Source: an uncultured Draconibacterium sp. (GTDB taxonomy: Bacteria > Bacteroidota > Bacteroidia > Bacteroidales > Prolixibacteraceae). Taken from it: 64,000 nt of DNA. Below are positions 24,984 to 34,382 of the stretch, piece by piece. Both the position numbers and the translations under genes were made by a program. The stretch is from assembly GCF_963677155.1 (NCBI RefSeq), contig NZ_OY781884.1, forward strand, positions 1,854,501 to 1,918,500, in the 5' to 3' direction. Each line of letters starts with the position of its first letter. Position 1 is the first letter of the stretch. Below the pieces are notes generated by a model that did not search any database, was not told where the DNA came from, and saw only the letters and a program-made list of their open reading frames with translations.

Positions 24984-27900
24984 TTAAACAAAGTCTTTTA
25001 ACAAACACAAATAAGCATCCTCGAGATTTGGCAATACACTAACCGCATCGGGTGCGGGCTTTTCTTTCGCCAAACAACGCATCTTAATATTTTCGCCATC
25101 GCGCATATGGTGAACAATCATTTGTTTATTGGCCATACTATCAAATTCCTTAGCCGGAACAGAGAACTGCCAAACAAAATTATTACCCATATTCACCATG
25201 TCGTTTGGTGTTCCGAAATACTTCAGGTTACCACGGTTAATTACCGCTACCTGGTTACACGAGCTCGAAATATCCTCGATAATGTGGGTAGAGAAAATAA
25301 CAATCCGCTCGCGGCTCAGCTCTACCAGCAAGTTCCGGAAACGAATACGTTCCCGTGGATCAAGACCGGCAGTAGGCTCGTCAACCACCAAAATGCGTGG
25401 CAGATTCAGCAAAATTTGTGCAATACCAATACGTTGTTTCATCCCTCCCGAGAAGGCACCGATTTTATCTGTGCGGCGCTCCCACATATGAACACTTTTA
25501 AGTACATATTCCAAGCGGTCTTCGCGTGTTTTGGTATCTTTTATTCCTTTCAGAATAGCTTGGTAATCGAGGAACTCCCAGGCCGACATATTTTCGTAAG
25601 TACCAAAGGCCTGTGGCAAATAACCGATCAAACCCTGCAACTCCTCGCGGTATTTTTGGGTATCCATTCCGTTAATCCATATCTTTCCGTAACTCTGTTC
25701 GAGCACACCGGTAATAATCCGCATCATGGTTGATTTACCGGCACCGTTCGGTCCAAGTAAACCAAACATACCTGTTTTAATCTCCAACGAAACACCGTTC
25801 AATGCACGGAAAGGTTTCTTGCGTTTTCCGATAACCGGAATTTGGCGAACCATGTTAAAGTAACCACGACGCAGCACTCCAAAACGTCCTTCAATACGGG
25901 CAATATTTACCTCTTTATTGTGAATGTACTCTGCGGTTGCGTAGAAAACCAGCAAAATATACCAGATAATTGCAATGAAAATCACCATGCCCAGATTATC
26001 CCAGTCTTTATAGAAATAGAGAAGGAAAACAAGCGGTACAATCCAGAATATCAGGTTATAGATCCACTTATTCAGTTTAAGGTAAAAAGTTTTGCCTGTT
26101 GCTTCATGCTTATTAATCAGCACCTGGTTTAGCGGCACCCTTAATAAGAAAAGGAAGAAGAAAACTCCATGCGATAGCACCCACATCCAAACATGGCTTT
26201 CGATGTAGAAGAAAGTGAAGTAAGCCACAAAAATAAACAGCGGTATTTGCCAAACGAGATCTGAAAAATCGCGCAGATGTTTATAATCTTTCGTCAGCCC
26301 GGCACGTTCGCGAATTCTTAACCCCGATTTCCACTCGCGCACAAAACGCGAATCGCGGTCGTAAATTTTCACCAACCTTCTTACTTTTATTCTTATCGGT
26401 TCGTTCTCATCCACAACTTTCTCACTGGCCTGTCGCAAACTGGTCATTGTAAAGGCCACAACACCCGGCACCAAAACAATCAACAATATAAAATCAAGCA
26501 GTTGCCAAACAAAGCTATCCACTTTCAGGTAGATAAGAACGGCTCCGATGATAAACACTGTTAACATGCCGATTTTTAAGCCTAGATGTAACGACTTAAT
26601 CCAGTCGAGAGCAGTTTCCATTCCGGCATATAATGTTGGAATAAAAACCAATGTAAGCAGTGTACTTAACGCCAAACCGCCAATTACAGTAATGGCAAAC
26701 GGCGCTCCAATGGCACCAACATATTCGGCTTGCCCCATTGCCAGCGGGAATAATGCGACAATGGTAGTAATGGCTGTAATTAATATTGGGCGAACACGCG
26801 AAAGTCCTGCGGCCATCAAGGCACGCGATTTTCGGTAGCCCCGCTTTCGGAGAATGTTGGTATAATCAATTAAAATAATTCCGTTGTTCACCACCACTCC
26901 AATCAGGATAATAAAGCCCATCAATGTGTTAGCGTTAAACAAGCTGTTTCCTGTAAAAATCAGTGCCAGAAATGATCCAATGGCAGCGAGGGGAATAGAG
27001 AAAATCAGTACAAACGGCGTTGATACCGATTCGAAAACCGATGCCAGAATCATTAAAATAAGTATAAATGCAGCAGCAATCAGAAACTTAAATTCGGAAT
27101 ACTGATCCTCTTCGTGTATAACCTCCACAGCAACTCCCGAAGGTAATTTATAAGCACCAATTATATCATCAATTTCAAGTCGATAAGCTTCCAGCAGATC
27201 TTTCGAGTCGCTGGCTTCGTCAACAAAACTGTAGGTTAACTCAATCTGCTTTTCCTGATTAACACGGGTAATGCTGGCCATTCCTTCGGCATAAACCATA
27301 TCGGCCAGTTCGTCCATATCGTAAGTAGCCCCCTGGTTATTGCTTACCTGAAGTCGACGAAGATCTTCAATCCCTTTTGTATTATCCTCTTCTTCAACTC
27401 CATCGGGTAATTTTTCCTTTATTACGATTTCATATTCATCCGTTCCCTGCTTAAAATTCACACCCGAGGTAAACTGGCTTGTAAATGTTCCTAACTCCGA
27501 TGTTATATTCTGAAGTGTAATTCCATATTCAGTCAACAACATCTGATTGAAATACATGTGCACTTCCGGTCGGTTGTTTGCCACGCTAATATTTGCCCGA
27601 CTAATTGTTTCAAGGTCTTCGATGTAGTAAAGCAAGTCTTCAGCCACACCTTTCATCACTTCAAAATTTTCACCTTTTATTACAACACGTTCCTGATCTG
27701 AGCCAATTCCCATAAATTGCTGAAATCCCTGCATACCTGAAAGGCCACCGCCGCCACCGCCACCACGGAACCGCGCACTCGACATAGGCGCCTGAAGTCC
27801 TACTTCTCCCTGCGAAACATTACGAAGACGATCTTCCACATCTTTTTTGATTTCGGCAATGGTACGGTCATCAATATCTTTGTAATCATCGCGTAGTATG

Positions 27901-29708
27901 AATGTCAGAATTGCCTCTTCGGCCTCGATATTGGCCGACAGATCCTGCTTTTCAGCAATGTCTTCCAGTCGACTTTCCACATCGGAAACTACTTTGTCTG
28001 TTGCTTCCAGTGTTGTACCGGTTGGCATGGTAACGTAAATATTGAATTCCTCTTCATCAACCTCCTGCAGGTTGGTAACACTAATTGCCAACACAATAAA
28101 TACGGTTAAGAAGAAGAACACCAAAGCACCAATAATAGTACGCGCAGGAACACGCATACTGGCTTTTAGCAGCAGAATGTAAATTTGTACAATACGGTTA
28201 TTGGTGGTTACTTTTTCGTAAAACACATTATGTTCCCGCTTTTTACGTAACAACACGTGGGCGGCCATTGGAATGAGCAGTAAAGCCACAAATAACGAAA
28301 CAATGAGTGTGGAAATAATAGAAACTCCTACGTGATTCCCCAGCAGTTTTACCATGTAATCGGAAGCGAAAACAAAAGGCAAAAATACGGTTACAGTAGT
28401 AAGCGTTGCCGCTACAATCGAACGCCAAACCTCTTTCGTACCCTGGGTTACCGATTGCTCGGGACTCATTTTATTCCCCGAGAGCCGGTAAATATTTTCG
28501 AGCACCACAATACTATTGTCGAGCAGCATACCAATGGCCAAAACAAGACCAACCAGCGTTAAACTGTTCAGCGAAATATTGAAAGCGTAAAACAGGTTGA
28601 ATGCGGTAAATACCGAAATTGGAATGGCCAGTGCAATAAATGAAACAATGCGCAGATTTTTCAGGAACATCCAAAGTACAAAAATGGCCAGAAAACCTCC
28701 AACCAGCGCCAGATCAATAATCTGATCGATGTTTTTCTCCATGGTTTCTGCCTGGTTGGTCTGAACCACAATTTCGACATCTTTAGCTGCCAGCTTTTTG
28801 TTTAATTCCGCAATCTCTTCCTGTACGTTATGCGACAGTTCGATAAGATTGGCCTGCGAATCGCTAACCAAGCTCATCGAAACCGCATCCAATCCGTTTA
28901 TACGACTAATCGATGTTTCTTCTTTTACGCCAAAAAATACATCGGCAACATCTTTTAAATAAATTGGGCCATCGGCCACAACTATATTTTCGATATCTGA
29001 AACTTTATCGTATTCGGCAGTAACATGCACAAAATATTGTTTCTGCGCATCGTGCAGGTAACCAGTAAAAGTTCGGTTGGTAGAATTGCCCGAAATAGCA
29101 CTCCGAATTTGTGCCGGTGTAATTCCGTAGGCCTCACAGGCACCTGCATCGTAAGTTACTTCAATCGAACGCTCTTTACCACCGAAAACCGACACAGAAG
29201 CCACCCCATCGATATTTTCCATTTGGGAGGTAACTTCCTGATCAACGATATTTCGAACGCGATCAACTCCTCCGCTACCACGTATTTGCAACTCCATAAA
29301 CTGATTGGAAAGCTGATCCAGATCAACACGGTTAACCGTTACAATAAAGTTATCATCTAGCTCGCCAGCAATCAGATCAATCTTCTCCTGTAGTTTCAGG
29401 AAAGTGTATTTAAAGTTGACGTTCTGTTTAAAATTTACCTGTATGGATGCCGAGCGGTTATTAATAGACGACTCCATATCCTCAATACCTTCCATGGTAC
29501 CGATCGCTCCTTCAACCGGAATAACGGCCTGATTTTCCAGATAGGTTGGATCCACTTCAATCCGCGACTGGATCTGAACATACAGCATCGGGAGCTCGGC
29601 ATTTGGCATAAGTTCCACCGGCAACTGTTTGTAAGAGATGTAACCCAACATGGTTAATCCCAGAAACAGCATACTGATGAATATTTTTCTGTTGATAATG
29701 AATTTCAT
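24984..29708 (-). CDS. RND efflux permease fused to an ABC ATPase
   Basis: A single 1574-residue frame with no internal stop. Residues 1-1030 are a full HAE-type RND pump: porter domains and 12 membrane segments, with TM4 motif GMLLDNSIVVLENIYR. The AcrB Asp pair is Asp-Asn and the AcrB Lys940 position reads VVNNGIIL. Residues 1031-1290 add about six membrane segments and a basic cytosolic loop. Residues 1295-1574 form a complete ABC ATPase: Walker A GLLGPNGAGKST (Lys1325), signature FSGGMKQR, Walker B ILVVDEPTAGLDP, H-loop FSTHI. The ATPase resembles the free one at 39322-40215 (shared RERIRFRNLL and DISSSC-type stretches), so it probably arose by duplication. A GxxExxY cassette precedes it. 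Confidence 0.95.
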   Translation of the reverse strand: MKFIINRKIFISMLFLGLTMLGYISYKQLPVELMPNAELPMLYVQIQSRIEVDPTYLENQAVIPVEGAIGTMEGIEDMESSINNRSASIQVNFKQNVNFKYTFLKLQEKIDLIAGELDDNFIVTVNRVDLDQLSNQFMELQIRGSGGVDRVRNIVDQEVTSQMENIDGVASVSVFGGKERSIEVTYDAGACEAYGITPAQIRSAISGNSTNRTFTGYLHDAQKQYFVHVTAEYDKVSDIENIVVADGPIYLKDVADVFFGVKEETSISRINGLDAVSMSLVSDSQANLIELSHNVQEEIAELNKKLAAKDVEIVVQTNQAETMEKNIDQIIDLALVGGFLAIFVLWMFLKNLRIVSFIALAIPISVFTAFNLFYAFNISLNSLTLVGLVLAIGMLLDNSIVVLENIYRLSGNKMSPEQSVTQGTKEVWRSIVAATLTTVTVFLPFVFASDYMVKLLGNHVGVSIISTLIVSLFVALLLIPMAAHVLLRKKREHNVFYEKVTTNNRIVQIYILLLKASMRVPARTIIGALVFFFLTVFIVLAISVTNLQEVDEEEFNIYVTMPTGTTLEATDKVVSDVESRLEDIAEKQDLSANIEAEEAILTFILRDDYKDIDDRTIAEIKKDVEDRLRNVSQGEVGLQAPMSSARFRGGGGGGGLSGMQGFQQFMGIGSDQERVVIKGENFEVMKGVAEDLLYYIEDLETISRANISVANNRPEVHMYFNQMLLTEYGITLQNITSELGTFTSQFTSGVNFKQGTDEYEIVIKEKLPDGVEEEDNTKGIEDLRRLQVSNNQGATYDMDELADMVYAEGMASITRVNQEKQIELTYSFVDEASDSKDLLEAYRLEIDDIIGAYKLPSGVAVEVIHEEDQYSEFKFLIAAAFILILMILASVFESVSTPFVLIFSIPLAAIGSFLALIFTGNSLFNANTLMGFIILIGVVVNNGIILIDYTNILRKRGYRKSRALMAAGLSRVRPILITAITTIVALFPLAMGQAEYVGAIGAPFAITVIGGLALSTLLTLVFIPTLYAGMETALDWIKSLHLGLKIGMLTVFIIGAVLIYLKVDSFVWQLLDFILLIVLVPGVVAFTMTSLRQASEKVVDENEPIRIKVRRLVKIYDRDSRFVREWKSGLRIRERAGLTKDYKHLRDFSDLVWQIPLFIFVAYFTFFYIESHVWMWVLSHGVFFFLFLLRVPLNQVLINKHEATGKTFYLKLNKWIYNLIFWIVPLVFLLYFYKDWDNLGMVIFIAIIWYILLVFYATAEYIHNKEVNIARIEGRFGVLRRGYFNMVRQIPVIGKRKKPFRALNGVSLEIKTGMFGLLGPNGAGKSTMMRIITGVLEQSYGKIWINGMDTQKYREELQGLIGYLPQAFGTYENMSAWEFLDYQAILKGIKDTKTREDRLEYVLKSVHMWERRTDKIGAFSGGMKQRIGIAQILLNLPRILVVDEPTAGLDPRERIRFRNLLVELSRERIVIFSTHIIEDISSSCNQVAVINRGNLKYFGTPNDMVNMGNNFVWQFSVPAKEFDSMANKQMIVHHMRDGENIKMRCLAKEKPAPDAVSVLPNLEDAYLCLLKDFV

Positions 29709-29722
29709 TTTTTCTTTTTTTG

Positions 29723-30179
29723 GAACGCTGATGACACTGATTTTACAGATTATCGCAGAATTTGATTTGTGAATACTTTTATTTTCACTTGCGGCTTTTT
29801 ACCAAAATTTAATAATAATCCTACTTCAACATCAGTTGCTTTTAAATAATTTATCAGTTGAAACTCATGTGCTTCTGTAACAGTTTCGGTTGCTTTTAAT
29901 TCAAGAATCACGACATCCTCAACAATAATATCTGCATAATATTCTCCAACCACATCTCCCTGATAACTTACTTTTATTGGCTTCTGCGATTCAACTTTCA
30001 ACTCCTCATTTTGCAATTCTATTAAAAGTGCATTGTGATAAACCTTTTCCAGAAAACCATATCCCAATTCATTGTAAACCTTGTAGAAGCATTTAATTAT
30101 TGCTTCGGTTAAATCAGAATATTTGTAATCTATTTGCATCTATCAGCGAGTTTCAGCTAAATCAACGTCATCTGTGTTC
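29723..30179 (-). mobile_element. GxxExxY cassette with imperfect terminal inverted repeats (copy 2)
   Basis: A 457-bp unit. Arms at 29723-29759 and 30143-30179 are inverted repeats matching at 26 of 37 positions; each is a degenerate run of a 9-base word near CTGATGACA. The outer edge of one arm overlaps the TAG stop of the upstream RND gene, and the other arm overlaps the stop of the GxxExxY gene. Size and layout equal copy 1 at 5036-5479 although the repeat word differs. It splits two RND genes of one operon without breaking either. Confidence 0.6.
29750..30139 (-). CDS. GxxExxY family protein (PD-(D/E)xK-like), second copy
   Basis: A 129-residue protein with GFLEKVY as the GxxExxY motif and DIIVEDVVILELKA as the nuclease-like core. 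A basic tail (KKPQVKIKVFTNQILR) ends it, as in the first copy (KRKINGYF). No signal peptide. It lies between the RND gene at 30179-33271 and the RND-ABC fusion, is co-directional with both, and starts just inside the right arm of the cassette. Function unknown. Confidence 0.88.
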   Translation of the reverse strand: MQIDYKYSDLTEAIIKCFYKVYNELGYGFLEKVYHNALLIELQNEELKVESQKPIKVSYQGDVVGEYYADIIVEDVVILELKATETVTEAHEFQLINYLKATDVEVGLLLNFGKKPQVKIKVFTNQILR

Positions 30180-33100
30180 TAATTCTCTTTCACAAAAACG
30201 CCCCTCACCCTATCCAAAACATCGTAAACACAAGGAATTACAATAAGGGTAAGCAAGGTTGATGTTACCAAACCACCAACCACAGCCAGCGCCATTGGCG
30301 AACGCAACGATGCACTTTCTCCAAAGCCAACAGTAAGTGGTAACAGAGCTAATATGGTTGTTAAACTGGTCATAACAATTGGCCGAATACGTTGTTGCCC
30401 GGCCTGTATAATGGCTTGTTTTCGTTCTACTCCCTCGCGGATGAGCTGATTGATTCGGTCGACCAGAATAATAGAGTCGTTAACAGCAATACCGACCAAC
30501 ATAATCACCCCAATAATGGCCATAATGTTGAATGTTTTTCCGAGAATAAAGAAGACAAGAACACTACCCACCACAGCCAGCGGAATAGTCAACAGAATGG
30601 TAAACGGATGAATAAGCGACTCAAACTGAGAAGCCAACACCATGTAAACCAGCACTATAGAAAGCAACAATGCAAAAGTAAGGTTGGTCAATGACTCCTG
30701 ACGTTTTTCTTCTTCACCTGTTACCTTAATTCGATAATTGGGCAATAAATCGATGCTTGCTGTTTGCAATCGAATATCTTTTGCCACGTGATCCAACGGA
30801 ATACCGTCTTCCAACTGTGCAGTAACTTTTCCTATGCGGTTTTGATTCCTTCTGAAAATTTCTTTAGGCGATACGCCGTAACTGATATCGGCAATTTCGC
30901 TTAAACGGAAAACCTGGTCGCCTGAGGTAATAATCAATGAACCGATTTCATCGATACTTTTCTCGGGAACTTTAATGACAATATCCTGCATTTCGCCATT
31001 GCGTTCCAGTTCTCCGGCATCTTTCCCCTGCAACTGATCCTGCATTTGCGTAATTACACTACTGATATCGATGTTATACATTCCGGCGCGCATACGGTCT
31101 ACATGAATTTCAACTTCAGGTGCACCATCTTCAATCGATGTTTGAATATTGAACAGCCCGTTAACACCCTGCATTTTTTCTTTAACCTGGTTAACAACAC
31201 GCTCAATTTCGTCCAGTTCTTCGCCACGAACCTCAACTATAACGGGTGCTTCGTCGGTTCCAAGAATCGACTGAAGTGCGCTTTCTTCCTGAGAGAAACT
31301 AACTTCAAGCCCTTCGATATTAGCCGTTAACTGGTCGAGTGTTTTTACAATACTTTCGGTTGATATGGTTGATTCAGGTTTAAGAATTACCTTCAACTCT
31401 GCGGTATTTTCACCTTCAAAAACAGCATTTTGGTCGCCCGACATACTTGACGATGGCCCGGCTTGTGCATAGATTTTATCTAAATTGTCGCCCAGATAGT
31501 CCATTAAAATACCTTCCAGGTTTCTCACTGTCGATTCTGTGCGTTCCAGTTCTGTTCCTTCCTGTAATTTCAGGTTAACGGTAAGTTCATGTGTTTGTGT
31601 TTTTGGCATAAACTCGGTACCAATGTGCGGTATCAACAATCCGGCTCCACCAATGGCTAAGGTTGTAATTATTATCACCACCCATTTTGCATCAATTACT
31701 TTTGATAAGAAACGGCCATATCCCCCAACTCTTACCGATTTTGATTTTAATGGAGCAGTCTTCTTACGGTAAAAACGATGGTACATCATCGGGATTAAAA
31801 AGATAGCTACTACCAACGACGAAAGCAGTGAAAATGCAACCGTCCAGGCCTGATCTTTAAACAACTCGCCCGAAGCACCATGCAAATAAACAATAGGGAG
31901 GAAAACGATAATGGTTGTAAGTGTTGATGCTGTAATTGCCCCACCAACCTCGGCAGTTCCGTTAATTGCCGCATCTTTTACACTCATGCCGTTTTCGTGG
32001 TTTCGGAATATATTCTCCAAAACCACAATAGCATTATCAACCAACATACCCGCACCTAAGGCGAGCCCTCCCAATGTCATTATATTTATGGTGAGATGAT
32101 TGAAATACATCAGGTTGAAAGTGGCAACAATTGATATTGGAATAGCAATACTTACAATCAGTGTAGTTCCGAAACGACGAAGGAAAATAAATAAAACCAC
32201 CACTGCCAGCAAAATACCCAGCAATGCTGTATCCTGCACTTCGCCAATGGCACTGCTTATAAAGCGGCCCTGATTGGTTACGCCAATCAATTCGTAACCG
32301 GGAAGTGCTTTTTCAATATCAACCAATGCTTCGTTGATTTGATCAACTGCATTTACAGTATTGAATTTGGTTTCTTTATAAATCGAGAGTCCTAAACAAC
32401 GTTCTCCGTTTATATGCACAATGTTTGTTGGTTCCTTATTTCCGATAGAAACTGCTGCAATATCTTTTAAATAAACCGGTGCCATTGAAACCGGGTTTTG
32501 ATTAGTACCCTCGGTGCTGCGAATAGCTTTGTAACCCACAATCAGGTTTTCAAAATCCTCCACCGTTTGTAACATCGATACACCTTTTACAATGTATTGT
32601 GTACCCATGTCGGTGATTTGCCCACCGGAAACGTTTCGGTTAAAATTCTGAATGCGTGATGCTACTTCGTCCATCGATAGTCCTTGCGCATCAAGCCGGT
32701 AAATATCGGTTTCAATAATAATTTCACTTTCTTCCTGACCCGACAGTTCAACTTCGGCAACACCTTCCAAACGAACCAACTCGTTACGAACGTAGTTTTC
32801 AGCTACTTTTCGCAGCTCATTCATGTTGGTAATTTCGTTGTGCTTCAGCCCAATTATCATTACCGGGGTTGTGTTCGGATCGTGTTGAGTGATCTGAAGT
32901 TCGTCAATATCGGAATTCTGGGTAAGCGTATTCAAGGCCTTTTGCAGGTCGAGAAAAGCTTCATCCATATCTTTATTCCAGGCGTATTCTACGGTTATTT
33001 GTGCCGATCCTACCCTTGATGAAGAAGTTACCTGCACCACGTCTGACTGGCGAATGGCAAGCGCTTCGATGTTTTCAACAAACTGCTGCTCCATTTCTTC

Positions 33101-33271
33101 CGGAGGGCGCTCGCCCGAAGTCACTTCCACAAAAATGCGGGGTGAATTCAGATCGGGAAACAGGTCGACCCCCAATTTATCGTACGAAATGTAGCCCAGC
33201 AATAAAACGCCAAGCACCACCATTAAAACGGTAACCGGGTAATCGACAGAAAATTGCGTTAATTTTTTCAT
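30179..33271 (-). CDS. RND-family efflux permease (HAE type)
   Basis: A 1030-residue inner-membrane pump of the AcrB fold, normally driven by protons and working with a fusion protein and TolC. The first membrane segment follows a short basic start (MKKLTQFSVDYPVTVLMVV). TM4 reads GMLVDNAIVVLENIFR (Asp then Asn where AcrB has Asp-Asp) and TM10 reads GIAVNDSIILVD, without the AcrB Lys940. This pattern is common in a large bacterial subgroup, so the proton path differs from AcrB but loss of function should not be assumed. It follows the fusion-protein gene by 30 bases. Confidence 0.95.
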   Translation of the reverse strand: MKKLTQFSVDYPVTVLMVVLGVLLLGYISYDKLGVDLFPDLNSPRIFVEVTSGERPPEEMEQQFVENIEALAIRQSDVVQVTSSSRVGSAQITVEYAWNKDMDEAFLDLQKALNTLTQNSDIDELQITQHDPNTTPVMIIGLKHNEITNMNELRKVAENYVRNELVRLEGVAEVELSGQEESEIIIETDIYRLDAQGLSMDEVASRIQNFNRNVSGGQITDMGTQYIVKGVSMLQTVEDFENLIVGYKAIRSTEGTNQNPVSMAPVYLKDIAAVSIGNKEPTNIVHINGERCLGLSIYKETKFNTVNAVDQINEALVDIEKALPGYELIGVTNQGRFISSAIGEVQDTALLGILLAVVVLFIFLRRFGTTLIVSIAIPISIVATFNLMYFNHLTINIMTLGGLALGAGMLVDNAIVVLENIFRNHENGMSVKDAAINGTAEVGGAITASTLTTIIVFLPIVYLHGASGELFKDQAWTVAFSLLSSLVVAIFLIPMMYHRFYRKKTAPLKSKSVRVGGYGRFLSKVIDAKWVVIIITTLAIGGAGLLIPHIGTEFMPKTQTHELTVNLKLQEGTELERTESTVRNLEGILMDYLGDNLDKIYAQAGPSSSMSGDQNAVFEGENTAELKVILKPESTISTESIVKTLDQLTANIEGLEVSFSQEESALQSILGTDEAPVIVEVRGEELDEIERVVNQVKEKMQGVNGLFNIQTSIEDGAPEVEIHVDRMRAGMYNIDISSVITQMQDQLQGKDAGELERNGEMQDIVIKVPEKSIDEIGSLIITSGDQVFRLSEIADISYGVSPKEIFRRNQNRIGKVTAQLEDGIPLDHVAKDIRLQTASIDLLPNYRIKVTGEEEKRQESLTNLTFALLLSIVLVYMVLASQFESLIHPFTILLTIPLAVVGSVLVFFILGKTFNIMAIIGVIMLVGIAVNDSIILVDRINQLIREGVERKQAIIQAGQQRIRPIVMTSLTTILALLPLTVGFGESASLRSPMALAVVGGLVTSTLLTLIVIPCVYDVLDRVRGVFVKEN

Positions 33272-33301
33272 AACTGATTTGTCTTTGTTTTACCGGCTAC
33301 A

Positions 33302-34360
33302 CTATAAAATCACTTTTACTTTTGAATTATCGCGGAGTGTTTCAAAACCTTTTATAATCAAACGATCGTTCGCGCTGAGGCCTTCAGTAACTTCAATTTC
33401 ATCCTGGTTTGCAATACCTGTTGTGATACGACGATCGCTGGCAGCACTGTTTCGCCCAACAATAAATACATATTTCCCGCGCGAGCCAGTCATTATAACG
33501 TCTTTCGGGATAACAATAGCACTGTCTTTTTGTGCCGTAATAATGTTGGCTTTTATAAACATTCCCGGACGTAGTTTTAGCTCCGGATTATCAATTTCGA
33601 GCTTACCTGCAAATGTGCGTGTTTCGTCGCTGATTACTGGAGATAACTCCGCAACATGACCGACAAGTGTATCTTCAGCAAGCGTATAGTTTGTAATCAT
33701 TACTTCCTGCCCGGTAGTTACTTCCGAGATGTTTTTCTCCGGCAAGTTGATCTCCACATACATTTTTTTGTAGTTCATCAGACTAACCATGCTTTCGCCG
33801 GCCGACACACGAACGCCCTGAGTGTAATAAGGCAACGCAACAATAACTCCTGAAAAAGGAGCTACAACCTTCGTTTTTGCCAACTGTATCTCAGCACTTT
33901 CATAGTTATTCTTTGCTGAAATCATCGAAACTTCCGAGTTACGCATTTCAAGCAGTGTAACACCACCTTTTTCGTACAACGATTTTTGTTTTTCGTATTC
34001 CTGTTCCGAAATTTCAAGGTTCAATTTTGTCGACTCAATATTCAGTCCGTTCAGGTACTCTGCATTTTCCAGTTTTACAATAACCTGACCTTTTTCAACG
34101 CGGTCGCCCAGTTGAAATTTACGTCCCGTTCTTGGGTTGGTTTGCAAAATATAATTTCCTTCAATTTCAGAACTCAATTCGGTTTCGTCTACGGCTTTTG
34201 CGCTTCCGGTAGTACTTACAAATTGCTGAATACTCTTAAGTTTTATGTTTTCAACTGAGACAGGAACGGCTAACTCAGTTGATTGAGAACCAGTTTGGTT
34301 GTTACACGAAATGGCGGCAACAACAACGCCTAACAGGATAAGTAATTTTATATGCTTCAT
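33302..34360 (-). CDS. RND periplasmic adaptor (membrane fusion protein), lipoprotein
   Basis: A 352-residue adaptor. The ATG ending at 34360 is chosen since it gives a proper lipoprotein signal MKHIKLLILLGVVVAAISC with Cys19. The order barrel-sandwich / alpha-hairpin / beta-barrel is visible: biotinyl-like halves around GDRVEKGQVIVKLEN and VVAPFSGVIVALPYYTQGVRVSAGE, a coiled-coil hairpin between them (LEISEQEYEKQKSLYEKGG...), and a membrane-proximal domain near the end. It links the RND pumps to the TolC protein encoded just upstream. Confidence 0.94.
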   Translation of the reverse strand: MKHIKLLILLGVVVAAISCNNQTGSQSTELAVPVSVENIKLKSIQQFVSTTGSAKAVDETELSSEIEGNYILQTNPRTGRKFQLGDRVEKGQVIVKLENAEYLNGLNIESTKLNLEISEQEYEKQKSLYEKGGVTLLEMRNSEVSMISAKNNYESAEIQLAKTKVVAPFSGVIVALPYYTQGVRVSAGESMVSLMNYKKMYVEINLPEKNISEVTTGQEVMITNYTLAEDTLVGHVAELSPVISDETRTFAGKLEIDNPELKLRPGMFIKANIITAQKDSAIVIPKDVIMTGSRGKYVFIVGRNSAASDRRITTGIANQDEIEVTEGLSANDRLIIKGFETLRDNSKVKVIL

Positions 34361-34382
34361 TTTGGTATAATTTTCAGATTTA

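Noticed and set aside
25107-25733. 208-codon plus-strand frame within the ABC domain of the fusion gene
   Set aside because: It is the antisense of conserved ABC motifs and has no domain of its own.
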